From Sporosarcina sp. E16_8 (GTDB lineage: Bacteria > Bacillota > Bacilli > Bacillales_A > Planococcaceae): DNA of 40,802 nt. Shown here in pieces: positions 16,917 through 25,164 of the stretch. The notes beneath the pieces are model-generated. The model searched no databases. It was not told where the DNA came from and saw only the letters and a list, made by a program, of their open reading frames with translations. Every line of letters starts with the position of its first letter. Position 1 is the first letter of the stretch. The position numbers and the translations under genes were made by a program. Location: contig NZ_JADPRZ010000032.1 of NCBI RefSeq assembly GCF_017347095.1, forward strand, positions 1-40,802, in the 5' to 3' direction.

Positions 16917-18101
16917 TTAATTACGTATGGAAATTCTTTCATTTGCTTTTATCAAGGCTTGATCAAAATCGGCAATTAAGTCATCGACATGTTCGAGCCC
17001 GACAGAAAAGCGTAACAGACCATCAGTAATGCCGCGTTTCTCCCGTTGTTCTTTAGGCATGGCGGCATGGGACATCGTTGCGGGATAGGACAGAATTGAT
17101 TCAACACCGCCTAAACTGACTGCGAAAATAGGTATCTGAACGTTTTCAACAAATGCCTTTGCTGTCTCTCTGTTAGGCAAGCGGAAAGATAAGACAGCTC
17201 CTGGATTTGTTGACTGTTTCGCGTGGATTTCGTGTCCTGGATGACTTGCTAACCCTGGATAAAACACTTCTTCCACTAAAGAATGGTCGTTCAAGTATGA
17301 GGCTATTTTATGTGCCGACTCAGATGACTGTGTTAAACGGGCACCTAACGTTTTGATACCTTGAATTAACGAGTAAGAATCCTGCGCACCTAGAATAGAG
17401 CCGAAAGAGTTTTGAATGAATGCCAATCGATTGCCAAGTTCTTCACCCTTTGTAACTGCCAATCCGGCAATGATATCGCTATGCCCCGATAAGAACTTGG
17501 TAGCACTATGAACAACGATATCAACGCCAAGATCCAGTGGACGTTGGTAAAGTGGCGACATGAAGGTGTTGTCAAGAAAAGTCAGACAGTCATTCGCTTT
17601 TGCAAGTTCAACAATCGCTTCAATATCCGTAATGCCTAGACGAGGGTTGGATGGTGTTTCAATATAGATTACTTTTGTATTCGGACGAATTGCATTTGCA
17701 GTTTCCTCGACATTGGCTAGATCTACAAAGGTATGGTCGATACCGAATTTCGGCAATACTTCGGTTACGAATCGGTATGTGCCGCCATAGACATCTTCGG
17801 TCACAACGATATGGTCGCCTGAAGAAAGAAGCATAAATGTAGCCGAGATGGCAGCCATTCCGGAAGCAAAGGCCAATCCTCGCGCACCGCCTTCCAGTGA
17901 GGCAATTGTTTTTTCCAACGCATCTCTCGTTGGATTGCCCGAACGGCTATAATCATACGGCCCAAATGCATCAAAGCTTTCCTGATGAAACGTTGAAGAT
18001 AAGTAAATAGGTACGTTGACAGCACCTGTTTTTTGTTCGTACTCCCCGCGTGTCGATGCATGGATGAGGGTAGTTTCCAATCGCTCTTTATTCAAATTCA
18101 T
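16917..18101 (-). CDS. metC: Cystathionine beta-lyase (PLP-dependent)
   Basis: A 394-residue enzyme of the Cys/Met metabolism PLP family, cleaving cystathionine to homocysteine, pyruvate and ammonia. Visible marks are YDYSRSGNPTRDALEKTIASLEGG near residue 50, the PLP-lysine motif VVHSATKFLSGHSDI near 195-210, and the C-terminal SLGGVESILSYPATMSHA. Its ATG overlaps the metI stop by 4 bases (ATGA). The family also includes gamma-synthases and gamma-lyases; the metI-metC order matches Bacillus and supports the beta-lyase call. Confidence 0.9.
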   Translation of the reverse strand: MNLNKERLETTLIHASTRGEYEQKTGAVNVPIYLSSTFHQESFDAFGPYDYSRSGNPTRDALEKTIASLEGGARGLAFASGMAAISATFMLLSSGDHIVVTEDVYGGTYRFVTEVLPKFGIDHTFVDLANVEETANAIRPNTKVIYIETPSNPRLGITDIEAIVELAKANDCLTFLDNTFMSPLYQRPLDLGVDIVVHSATKFLSGHSDIIAGLAVTKGEELGNRLAFIQNSFGSILGAQDSYSLIQGIKTLGARLTQSSESAHKIASYLNDHSLVEEVFYPGLASHPGHEIHAKQSTNPGAVLSFRLPNRETAKAFVENVQIPIFAVSLGGVESILSYPATMSHAAMPKEQREKRGITDGLLRFSVGLEHVDDLIADFDQALIKANERISIRN

Positions 18102-19219
18102 CGTTGAAGCACCCCACTATTCAAAGTTGCAAACACTTGCTTCAAATCTGCTATCAAATCTTCAGCCTCTTCCACTCCTACAGAAAAACGTAAAAGTCGG
18201 TCGCAGACGCCACGTCGTATCCGTTCTTCACGTGGGATGTCCGCATGGGTTTGTGTTGCTGGGTAAGTGATGAAACTTTCCACACCACCTAGACTTTCTG
18301 CAAATGTAATGAGCTGCAGATTTTCAAGGAATGGTCCGACCGATTCACTATCGTTCAAACGAAATGACAGCATGCCACCTTTTCCTGGATAGAGAACATC
18401 CGCGACTTGCGGTTCATTTTTCAAATAATTGACGATTATTTTCGCGTTTGAATCATGCTGCTTCATTCTCAGATGCAGTGTTTTCAGCCCTCTGATAATT
18501 AGCCATGAATCGGAAGGGGAAAGGACCGCGCCGATAGCATTATGGTTGGCGGCTAGTTGTTCACAAAGTTTTTCACCTTTTGCAACGACAAGTCCCGCGA
18601 GGACATCGTTATGTCCTCCGATATATTTCGTTGCGCTGTGCATGACAATGTCAGCACCGAGTTCAATGGGCCTTTGGAAATAAGGTGTTAAAAATGTGTT
18701 GTCGACAATCAATAGTAAATCATGCTTTAGAGCAAGGTCTGCGTATAGGCGAATATCAAATTCTTGCATGAGTGGATTCGTAGGTGTTTCGATGAAAAGT
18801 GCTTTTGTCTTGGAAGTGATTAACTTCTCGGTCTCATTCACATCTGCGAAATTCGTATACGTTGTTCCGATTGAGTAAACGTCGGAATACTGTTCGAGTA
18901 AGCGATATGTGCCTCCGTAAATATCTTCTGGAACAATCAATTCATCTCCAGGGCGGAATAGCGTTAGAATAAGCTGAATCGCTGCCATACCTGAACTGCA
19001 CGCATAACCCGCATCGCCGCCCTCTAAGTTTGCAATTCCATCTTCCAATATGGAGCGGGTTGGATTTTTTGTCCGTGTGTAATCGTAGCCAGTTGATTGA
19101 CCGAGCCCCTTATGTTTGTACGCTGTTGATAAATAAATTGGCGGGTTAACCGCGCCGGTCTTCGGATCGCTGTTATTTCCTAATTGCACCAAAATTGTCT
19201 CTAAACTTCGTTTTGTCAT
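18098..19219 (-). CDS. metI: Cystathionine gamma-synthase / O-acetylhomoserine sulfhydrylase
   Basis: A 373-residue PLP enzyme homologous to MetC, joining an activated homoserine with cysteine (or sulfide). YDYTRTKNPTRSILEDGIANLEGG and the PLP-lysine motif MHSATKYIGGHNDVLAG are present, with SLGGVESFITYPATQTHADIP near the end. ATG 19219 is taken as the start because aaaaggg stands 8 nt before it; GTG 19228 would overlap that site. It is the first gene after the S-box, at the head of metI-metC-yxjG. Confidence 0.92.
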   Translation of the reverse strand: MTKRSLETILVQLGNNSDPKTGAVNPPIYLSTAYKHKGLGQSTGYDYTRTKNPTRSILEDGIANLEGGDAGYACSSGMAAIQLILTLFRPGDELIVPEDIYGGTYRLLEQYSDVYSIGTTYTNFADVNETEKLITSKTKALFIETPTNPLMQEFDIRLYADLALKHDLLLIVDNTFLTPYFQRPIELGADIVMHSATKYIGGHNDVLAGLVVAKGEKLCEQLAANHNAIGAVLSPSDSWLIIRGLKTLHLRMKQHDSNAKIIVNYLKNEPQVADVLYPGKGGMLSFRLNDSESVGPFLENLQLITFAESLGGVESFITYPATQTHADIPREERIRRGVCDRLLRFSVGVEEAEDLIADLKQVFATLNSGVLQR

Positions 19220-19244
19220 TGTAGTCACCCTTTTCTTTTGTATT

Positions 19245-19279
19245 AAAAAAGGGGACCCTCTAGTAAGAAGAGGGTCCCC
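19245..19279 (-). terminator. S-box terminator before metI
   Basis: On the minus strand ggggaccctct pairs with agagggtcccc and is followed by a run of six T. Confidence 0.92.
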
Positions 19280-19289
19280 GAAATATCGT

Positions 19290-19403
19290 AGACTATCTTC
19301 TTATCTTCTAGGGAAATGCACACCTAAAGGAATTAGCACCGTACCTGAACAGGCTGGTTGCTGAGACGTCATAGGGCCAATCCCTCGGTCTCTCTTGATA
19401 AGA
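19290..19403 (-). ncRNA. SAM-I (S-box) riboswitch upstream of metI-metC
   Basis: Minus-strand core in order: cttatcaagagagac, gagggattggccctatga, cagcaacc, ggtgctaattcc, then the closing strand around agaagataag. It is followed by a strong terminator and metI. Confidence 0.95.
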
Positions 19404-19495
19404 ATCAAATTATGGAATTATGAGAAAAGAACAATTTCAATAACTTTATCATGACATGGAAAATAAAACAAGAGTGAATTATTAAAATCCGTCTT

Positions 19496-20239
19496 TCAGT
19501 AACTGCATCCGCTGATTGAATACGATAAAAACCCAAGTAATACACTTGTCACTGCAGCGGTCGTCAATAATAGGAATATGATGAGCAATTGGAACTGAAC
19601 TGCTTGGATGGGGTCCGCACCTGCGATGATTTGACCACTCATCATACCTGGAAGTTGAACCAAGCCCATTGTCTTCTGACTTTCGATTGTTGGAATCATA
19701 CTTGTATTGACTGCGTTGATAAGTTGTCTATGAATGGCCTGTTTTGGCGTTCCACCGAGAGAAAGGATGAGTTCTGTTTCATCACGATGCGCTTCAATCT
19801 CAGCTGTGAACCGGTTAAGGAATAGGATTGATAGCACCATTGAGTTGCCAATGACCATGCCGCTGATTGAAATGATATATTGTGCGGTTGGCGGTACGAT
19901 TTGAAAGCCTAGTAGGATACTCTGGGTTAGTACTTCGACAACAAGTAATGTGACAGCGATTTTCCAAGTGATTCCCTTGATGGCTTTTCCTTTCATACGG
20001 GTGTTTTGTGTTGCTGCTGCAATCATTAATGTAATCATTAATGTAATCATTAACAAAATGTACAATATATTTTCAGAATCGAAGACAAATTTAAGAATAT
20101 AGCCGACTGCGAGCAATTGGATAATGGACCGAATTGTCGCGATTATTGTGTCTTTTTCCAAATCTAAATGCAGAGTCTTTGATAAAAGTAGAGGTATGAT
20201 AACAAATATAAGTGTGATGGATAACGTAAGATAACTCAT
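19496..20239 (-). CDS. fetB: FetB/YbbM-type ABC transporter permease (UPF0014)
   Basis: A 247-residue membrane protein with about seven segments. RSIIQLLAVGYILKFVFD near residue 37 and the conserved core IGNSMVLSILFLNRFTAEI...LSLGGTPKQAI...IPTIESQKTMGLVQLPGMMSGQIIAGADPIQAVQFQ identify the FetB family, reported in E. coli as the permease of an iron exporter with FetA. Its start overlaps the stop of the upstream fetA remnant (ATGA), the usual coupling. The ATPase partner here has lost its catalytic half, so this permease may be orphaned. A 12-bp tandem repeat lies within it. Confidence 0.88.
   Translation of the reverse strand: MSYLTLSITLIFVIIPLLLSKTLHLDLEKDTIIATIRSIIQLLAVGYILKFVFDSENILYILLMITLMITLMIAAATQNTRMKGKAIKGITWKIAVTLLVVEVLTQSILLGFQIVPPTAQYIISISGMVIGNSMVLSILFLNRFTAEIEAHRDETELILSLGGTPKQAIHRQLINAVNTSMIPTIESQKTMGLVQLPGMMSGQIIAGADPIQAVQFQLLIIFLLLTTAAVTSVLLGFLSYSISGCSY
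20022..20054 (-). repeat. 12-bp tandem repeat inside fetB
   Basis: atcattaatgta occurs twice in tandem at 20022-20045 and most of a third time to 20054. It encodes repeated LMIT residues in a membrane segment. The unit is a multiple of three, so copy changes would stay in frame. Confidence 0.85.
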
Positions 20240-20460
20240 TCTACGCCTCCTTGTACAAACTGCTTCACAAATTCATTTGTTGGTGATTTCAATAGGTCAC
20301 TTTCGCCAGTTTCGATGACTTGACCATTCATCATAACCCAAGTGTAATCTCCAATAGATAAGGCTTGTTCTAAATTATGAGTAATCCAGATGATGGTTGT
20401 GTCATACATTCGGTTAATTTTGACGATTAATTCTTCAATTTCATGTAAAGATGTTCGGTC
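20236..20460 (-). pseudogene. fetA: fetA (ATPase partner of FetB), C-terminal remnant
   Basis: Translating the minus strand gives ...TSLHEIEELIVKI, then TTIIWITHNLEQALSIGDY and VMMNGQVIETGE...KSPTNEFVKQFVQGG, ending in a TGA that overlaps fetB. This is the region after Walker B of an ABC ATPase, including the H-loop histidine in ITHN. Walker A, the signature motif and Walker B are all missing. The upstream sequence belongs to a different gene, an alkA remnant, in the same frame. The fragment cannot hydrolyse ATP. Confidence 0.85.
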
Positions 20461-20700
20461 CGCAATTCCCTTTGGTTCAGGGAATATCTACTATAACTGT
20501 CCTTCCCATTCAATCGATTTTACGAACGTCTCCACAAAGCGCATTTTCAACGTATACGCATACGTCAGATTGATTTACTGACCAAGAATTCCCCAACATA
20601 ATGCTTCGAACAGGTCGGGGTTGCCGATGTTTCGCAATCCATAAAACTCATTTACTGCTTGTTTGAGCAGTGGATCCTTCTCTGCCATGTATGTTGAACA
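20461..20700 (-). pseudogene. alkA: alkA-type DNA-3-methyladenine glycosylase, internal remnant
   Basis: The minus strand reads MAEKDPLLKQAVNEFYGLRN, then NPDLFEALCWGILGQ, a TAA stop (CAA-to-TAA likely), INLTYAYTLKMRFVETF, two TAG stops and IFPEPKGIA, where the fetA remnant begins. This matches the middle of the AlkA glycosylase family. Both ends of the gene are lost and three in-frame stops are present. In Bacillus subtilis alkA is divergent from adaA, which is the arrangement seen here with adaA at 20886, so this is its decayed ortholog. The 20701-20885 gap is otherwise empty apart from the adaA promoter region. Confidence 0.85.
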
Positions 20701-20885
20701 AATGACTATCTATATAAACTTAGGCCATAGCGTATTCAATGGAATTCCTTATTTCTATATATCTACATGTTAGTTGTACCATAATTCCAGATTGAAAAAT
20801 TTCGCTATCTTGCTGTTACGTCCTGAAAAGCATTTATTTTGGAAATAGAGGGCGTATACTTAATGTAAGAGAAAGAGGTGATTCC

Positions 20886-21479
20886 ATGAGTAGTCATCGA
20901 CAAGTCAGGCAATTGACTGATGAACAATGGCAAGCGATTACACAGAACGATGCAGGGTTTGATGAATTCTTCATTTATGCCGTTAAATCGACAGGTATCT
21001 TTTGCCGACCATCTTGCAAATCCCGGGATCCGAAAAAAGAAAATGTCTGTATTTTTAATGATGCGGCGGAAGCGATAGCGGGAGGATTCCGGCCTTGCAA
21101 ACGTTGCAAACCGACTGGGTTACGTTTGCCTGATGAAGAATGGGTCATCCAAATTGGAGAATATATAGACGAGCATTTTCATGAGCCTTTGACGTTAGAA
21201 ATACTTGCAGACGACTGCCATGGAAGTCCTTATCACTTACAGCGAACATTTAAAAGAATCACGGGGCTGACGCCTGTTGAATATATCCAAAAGGTTAGGA
21301 TATCGAAAGCGATCTTTGAACTTACAACAACCGATAAGTCAGTTGCTGAGATTGGCTTAAGTGTGGGGCTACCGAATTCGTCCTACTTCATCACACTATT
21401 CAAAATGAAAACGGGACAAACACCGAAACAATATCGGAAAAGAGTAATGGAGGTACAGATTAATGGAGAAGAACAGTAA
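20886..21479 (+). CDS. adaA: Methylphosphotriester-DNA methyltransferase and activator AdaA
   Basis: A 197-residue sensor of alkylation damage. The N-terminal Ada zinc domain has the four cysteines in FCRPSCKSR (Cys40, Cys44) and CKRCK (Cys71, Cys74); Cys40 is the expected methyl acceptor. A C-terminal AraC-type pair of helix-turn-helix motifs (~88-185) activates ada genes once methylated. ATG 20886 follows agaggtg. TATACT at 20855-20860 is a likely -10 with a poor -35, fitting an activator-dependent promoter. It overlaps adaB by 17 nt. The adjacent glycosylase gene of the regulon is a pseudogene. Confidence 0.93.
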   Translation: MSSHRQVRQLTDEQWQAITQNDAGFDEFFIYAVKSTGIFCRPSCKSRDPKKENVCIFNDAAEAIAGGFRPCKRCKPTGLRLPDEEWVIQIGEYIDEHFHEPLTLEILADDCHGSPYHLQRTFKRITGLTPVEYIQKVRISKAIFELTTTDKSVAEIGLSVGLPNSSYFITLFKMKTGQTPKQYRKRVMEVQINGEEQ

Positions 21480-21975
21480 AAAAAACGTGTATTGGACATT
21501 GCTTAATCACTCACAATGGAATATGTATTTAGCTGCGACGACAGAGGGGCTATGCTATATCGGTACCCCGAGTGCGCCATTTGAAGAACTTGAAGCATGG
21601 GTGAATAAAAGGCTTCCGAGTCATAAATTGACGGAAGAAGCGGACATTCTACAGCCGCACGCTGTCGAGTTGGTCGATTATTTAAAAGAGCAGCGCAGGA
21701 ATTTCTTATTGCCAATTGATCTTCACGGTACTCCTTTTCAACAAATTGTCTGGAAGGCATTGCAAGAAATTCCCTATGGACAGACTGTTTCATATTCGGA
21801 CATTGCCGAGCGGATTGAAAAACCGGATGCAGTACGAGCCGTCGGAACCGCTATCGGTGCCAATCCGGTCTTGATTATTATTCCCTGTCATCGCGTTATT
21901 GCGAAGAGTGGTAAGTTGGGCGGTTTCCGGGCTGGTTTGGAGATGAAAATGCAACTTCTAGAACTGGAAAGATAG
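21463..21975 (+). CDS. adaB: Methylated-DNA-protein-cysteine methyltransferase AdaB/Ogt
   Basis: A 170-residue O6-alkylguanine-DNA alkyltransferase, repairing O6-methylguanine by suicidal transfer to its cysteine. The catalytic motif IIPCHRVIA has Cys142; the helix-turn-helix region PYGQTVSYSDIAERIEKPDAVRAVG precedes it. ATG 21463 follows ggaggta inside the end of adaA. The order adaA-adaB and the overlap match the Bacillus ada operon. Confidence 0.94.
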   Translation: MEKNSKKNVYWTLLNHSQWNMYLAATTEGLCYIGTPSAPFEELEAWVNKRLPSHKLTEEADILQPHAVELVDYLKEQRRNFLLPIDLHGTPFQQIVWKALQEIPYGQTVSYSDIAERIEKPDAVRAVGTAIGANPVLIIIPCHRVIAKSGKLGGFRAGLEMKMQLLELER

Positions 21976-21985
21976 CGTTTTTATA

Positions 21986-22027
21986 TAAAAAAAGACAAGG
22001 GAGGATAAATCTCACCTTGTCTTTTTG
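21986..22027. terminator. Bidirectional terminator between adaB and AI-2E family gene
   Basis: aaaaaagacaagg-gag pairs with ctc-accttgtcttttt around a short AT loop (one unpaired base). A-run on the left and T-run on the right make it usable in both directions; it overlaps the last codons of the minus-strand gene. Confidence 0.85.
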
Positions 22028-23055
22028 CTTTTCAGAATAGGCTTGGAGTTCACCGATTCTTTATTGGTTACATCAAGTACATCTAGTAGGAAAACAAACA
22101 CGGGAATACCGATAATGAGTCCCCATACGCCAAAGAAGTTCTGTGAGAAAATCAGTACGATAAACGTGTAGAAAACGGGTAAATCCGTTTTTGAAGACAT
22201 TAATTTCGGATTTAAAATATAGGCTTCAATGCCATGAATAATCATGACTGCAATGATCACGTAAACAACTTTCAGGAAGCCTCCGATTGTAAAAGCAATT
22301 ATTGTCAGAGGGACAAGTGAAATGATGACCCCAGCAACCGGAATGAGTCCTAAAAAGAAAATCATAATTGCTAACCCGATTATTTGTGGGAATCCAAGTA
22401 TGAGCAATACAATCACGGACAAGAAAGTATTAACAATTGCAATGATAAATTGGGCTTCAATCACTTTCCCGAATGTACGGGTGAACTTTTTACCAAAGAA
22501 CTTAATTTCGAAGTAAAAAGGAGCAATCTTACTATCTTTAAATTTGTTTGTAAACTCTATTAAACGTGGTTTTTCTAGCAGGAAAAATAAGCTTAATACG
22601 AGGGCAAGTAGTACTTGAATACTTGTTTTACTAATATCAGAGAAATATTTTAACAGAAATGAAAAACCATTTTCCAAATAGGCTGCAATTTGATTACTAG
22701 AGATGACGGATTCTAAGTAGGTGAGCAGTACACTATCATGTGGTGTGGAATAGAAGTTTGTAATCCTTACAATAATTTGACTGATTTCCATTGTGATTAT
22801 AGGTAAATACTTTACAACACCAACTGTCAGTAAGCCAACAATCACCGTGTACAGTAGAATGACTAGCAACTTGCGGTTAAAGTTTACACGTTTGATTGTA
22901 AACTCAATTAGCCGATCCAACAAAAAAGCGAAAATAAAGGTAAGCAAAATAATATTCATCATACTTTTGACGCTGTAAAGAATTAAAATAATCAAAGTGA
23001 AAATAAGAATACGCCGTGGTCCCTTTTTCTCGAAAATGTCTAATAACCCATTCAT
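22012..23055 (-). CDS. AI-2E family transporter (UPF0118)
   Basis: A 347-residue membrane protein with about eight segments. It opens with two close hydrophobic stretches and has the conserved C-terminal core IGLAIMIFFLGLIPVAGVIISLVP, then YVIIAVMIIHGIEAYILNPKLMSSKTDLP and FGVWGLIIGIPVFVFL, hallmarks of the family named after TqsA/YdgG. Members include exporters of varied solutes, some Na+/H+ linked, so the quorum-signal name should not be taken literally. ATG follows aaggagc. Converges with adaB; the gap 23056-23297 holds only a terminator. Confidence 0.88.
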   Translation of the reverse strand: MNGLLDIFEKKGPRRILIFTLIILILYSVKSMMNIILLTFIFAFLLDRLIEFTIKRVNFNRKLLVILLYTVIVGLLTVGVVKYLPIITMEISQIIVRITNFYSTPHDSVLLTYLESVISSNQIAAYLENGFSFLLKYFSDISKTSIQVLLALVLSLFFLLEKPRLIEFTNKFKDSKIAPFYFEIKFFGKKFTRTFGKVIEAQFIIAIVNTFLSVIVLLILGFPQIIGLAIMIFFLGLIPVAGVIISLVPLTIIAFTIGGFLKVVYVIIAVMIIHGIEAYILNPKLMSSKTDLPVFYTFIVLIFSQNFFGVWGLIIGIPVFVFLLDVLDVTNKESVNSKPILKSKKTR

Positions 23056-23201
23056 AATGACTTTAGCTCCTTCATAAATAATTACAAGTGAAAATGAGAA
23101 TTGAGACCTTTCATTGGTAGTATTGCCAAGAATTGTAGAGATTACAAGTTAGAAATGCTTTTTTAAAAAAGTAACTTGCGAAAGAATAGGCAAGCACAAG
23201 C

Positions 23202-23240
23202 AAAAAAAAGGAGTTATAAACCGTAAAAGTTCATATCTCC
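23202..23240 (-). terminator. Terminator after the two-ATPase ABC gene
   Basis: On the minus strand aggagatatgaac pairs with gtttataactcct (two mismatches) around tttacg and is followed by eight T. Confidence 0.75.
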
Positions 23241-23297
23241 TCAGCTTATCTTTAATTATATGATAGATGTTGTAATAAATGAAATTTGAAACATATT

Positions 23298-25037
23298 TTA
23301 ATTGATTGGAATGGCTACCCAATGTCCATTCGAAACCTCGATTAGCTCAGAATGCGATAGTTGATATTTGTCCTCCTCGATTTGATCTTCCATAAGCGTT
23401 CGTTTTTTCTTCGATTCTATTTTCGGGTCAGGAATCGGAATCGCTGAGAGTAGCGATTTTGTATAGGGATGCTGTGGATTAGAGTACAGTTCTTCACTAT
23501 CGGCAAGCTCAACGATTTTCCCTGCATACATAACTGCGACCCGGTCACTAATGTGCTTAACCATAGACAAGTCGTGCGCTATGAACAGGTAGGTGAGTCC
23601 AAGCCGATGCTGAAGGTCTTCCAGTAATTCCACAATTTGCGACTGGATAGAAACATCGAGTGCTGATAACGGTTCGTCGCAAACGATGAAGTCAGGTTCT
23701 ACGGCAAGTGCGCGGGCAATACCGATTCTTTGGCGCTGTCCCCCTGAAAATTCATGTGGATAGCGCTTTGCATGGGCCGGTTCGAGTCCAACCATAACAA
23801 GCAACTCTTCTACCCTCTTTTTGCGTTCCTCTTTGTTTTTACTCAACCGATGGATATCTAATGCTTGACCGATAATATCAAGCACTTTGAAACGCGGATT
23901 AAGTGAAGAATACGGATCTTGGAAAATCATCTGCATATGACGCCGCATCGTTTTCATTTCATTTTTCGAAAGCCGGTTGATGGCCATTCCTTGATACAAC
24001 ACATCTCCGTCTGTCGGTTCATGAAGGCGTAAAATGGCGCGGCCGGTCGTTGACTTACCTGATCCAGACTCACCGACAAGTCCAAGCGTCTCTCCAGGTT
24101 TGATATGAAAGCTGATATCGTCCACGGCTTTCACTATATTGCCTTTCCCAACGTCGAAATGCTGTTTTAGTGATTTCACCTCTAGCAGCGGTTTCCCTTT
24201 AGCTATACCAATGGAACGTAAAGGAGCGCGTTTAGGCTTCTTTTTCTCGTCAAGACGTGGAAGGGCATTGAGTAGTTTCTTCGTATAGGGATGTTTAGGG
24301 TTATCAAAAATTTCTTCCGTCGTTCCGGTTTCCACAATTTCACCGTCTTTCATGACGGCGACGCGATCACACATGCCGGCAACAACGCCTAGGTCATGGG
24401 TAATAAGTATGATGGATGTTCCAAAACGTTGCTGCATGTCTTTCATCAAATTTAAGATTTGGGCTTGTATTGTCACATCAAGTGCAGTTGTCGGTTCATC
24501 CGCAATCAGTAGAGTAGGGCGGCAAGCGAGTGCAATCGCGATCATGACACGCTGCCGCATTCCCCCTGAAAATTCGTGCGGATATTGGCTGAAACGAGCT
24601 TCACTATTACGGATACCTACAAGTTTCAGAAGTTCAATGGTACGATTTTTCGCATCTCTTTTAGATAAGTTCTGATGTTTGATTAAACTTTCAGCTATTT
24701 GTTTCCCGATTTGAATTGTTGGATTTAATGAAGTCATTGGATCTTGAAAAATCATGCTTATATCGCGACCGCGAATACTCTCCATCTCTTTTTCCGTTTT
24801 ATGCACGAGATTCTCACCTTGAAATTCAATCTCTCCATCTTTTAGATAAGAAGGGGGAGAGGGGAGGAGGCGCATGATTGAGCGGGCTGTCACGCTTTTC
24901 CCGCTTCCAGATTCACCTACTATTCCAAGCGTCTCACCTTTCTTCACTTCAAAACTCACACCGCGCACTGCTTCAAATTCCTTGTCATGGCTAAGAAACG
25001 AGACTCGTAGATCACTTACCTTTAATACTGTTTCCAA
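23298..25037 (-). CDS. Peptide-type ABC transporter, two fused ATP-binding domains (DppD-DppF/GsiA type)
   Basis: A 579-residue cytoplasmic protein with two complete nucleotide-binding domains. Domain 1: Walker A GESGSGKS at ~41-48, signature FSGGMRQRV, Walker [13 protein letters not shown]. Domain 2 from ~290: GESGSGKST near 320, [27 protein letters not shown]. Each domain is followed by the oligopeptide-type C-terminal motif HPYTKKLL or [11 protein letters not shown] 25037 is chosen because aggtg stands 6 nt before it; GTG 25046 overlaps that site. It is divergent from the permease and binding-protein genes at 25165-29968, which need an ATPase. Confidence 0.9.
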   Translation of the reverse strand: METVLKVSDLRVSFLSHDKEFEAVRGVSFEVKKGETLGIVGESGSGKSVTARSIMRLLPSPPSYLKDGEIEFQGENLVHKTEKEMESIRGRDISMIFQDPMTSLNPTIQIGKQIAESLIKHQNLSKRDAKNRTIELLKLVGIRNSEARFSQYPHEFSGGMRQRVMIAIALACRPTLLIADEPTTALDVTIQAQILNLMKDMQQRFGTSIILITHDLGVVAGMCDRVAVMKDGEIVETGTTEEIFDNPKHPYTKKLLNALPRLDEKKKPKRAPLRSIGIAKGKPLLEVKSLKQHFDVGKGNIVKAVDDISFHIKPGETLGLVGESGSGKSTTGRAILRLHEPTDGDVLYQGMAINRLSKNEMKTMRRHMQMIFQDPYSSLNPRFKVLDIIGQALDIHRLSKNKEERKKRVEELLVMVGLEPAHAKRYPHEFSGGQRQRIGIARALAVEPDFIVCDEPLSALDVSIQSQIVELLEDLQHRLGLTYLFIAHDLSMVKHISDRVAVMYAGKIVELADSEELYSNPQHPYTKSLLSAIPIPDPKIESKKKRTLMEDQIEEDKYQLSHSELIEVSNGHWVAIPIN

Positions 25038-25085
25038 TAAGAACACCTGCCTATTATCTGAAATTATATTTAACTAAAAATTACA

Positions 25086-25114
25086 TTGACTTAAATAGTT
25101 ACCGAATCTATACT
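25086..25114 (+). promoter_or_regulatory. Promoter for the oppB-oppC-binding protein operon
   Basis: TTGACT (25086-25091), exactly 17 bp, TATACT (25109-25114); the oppB-like ATG is 50 bp further on. Confidence 0.75.
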
Positions 25115-25164
25115 TTACTATACCGATAGGGATTAAACAATATCAGGAAGGAGGAATTGCTTCG

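Noticed and set aside
20390..20581. 63-residue plus-strand frame opposite the alkA/fetA remnants
   Set aside because: It has no ribosome site, and the minus strand shows clear homology to two known families over the same bases.
22012..23055. Calling the AI-2E family protein a quorum-signal exporter
   Set aside because: Members of the family transport different solutes and nothing in the neighbourhood points to AI-2.
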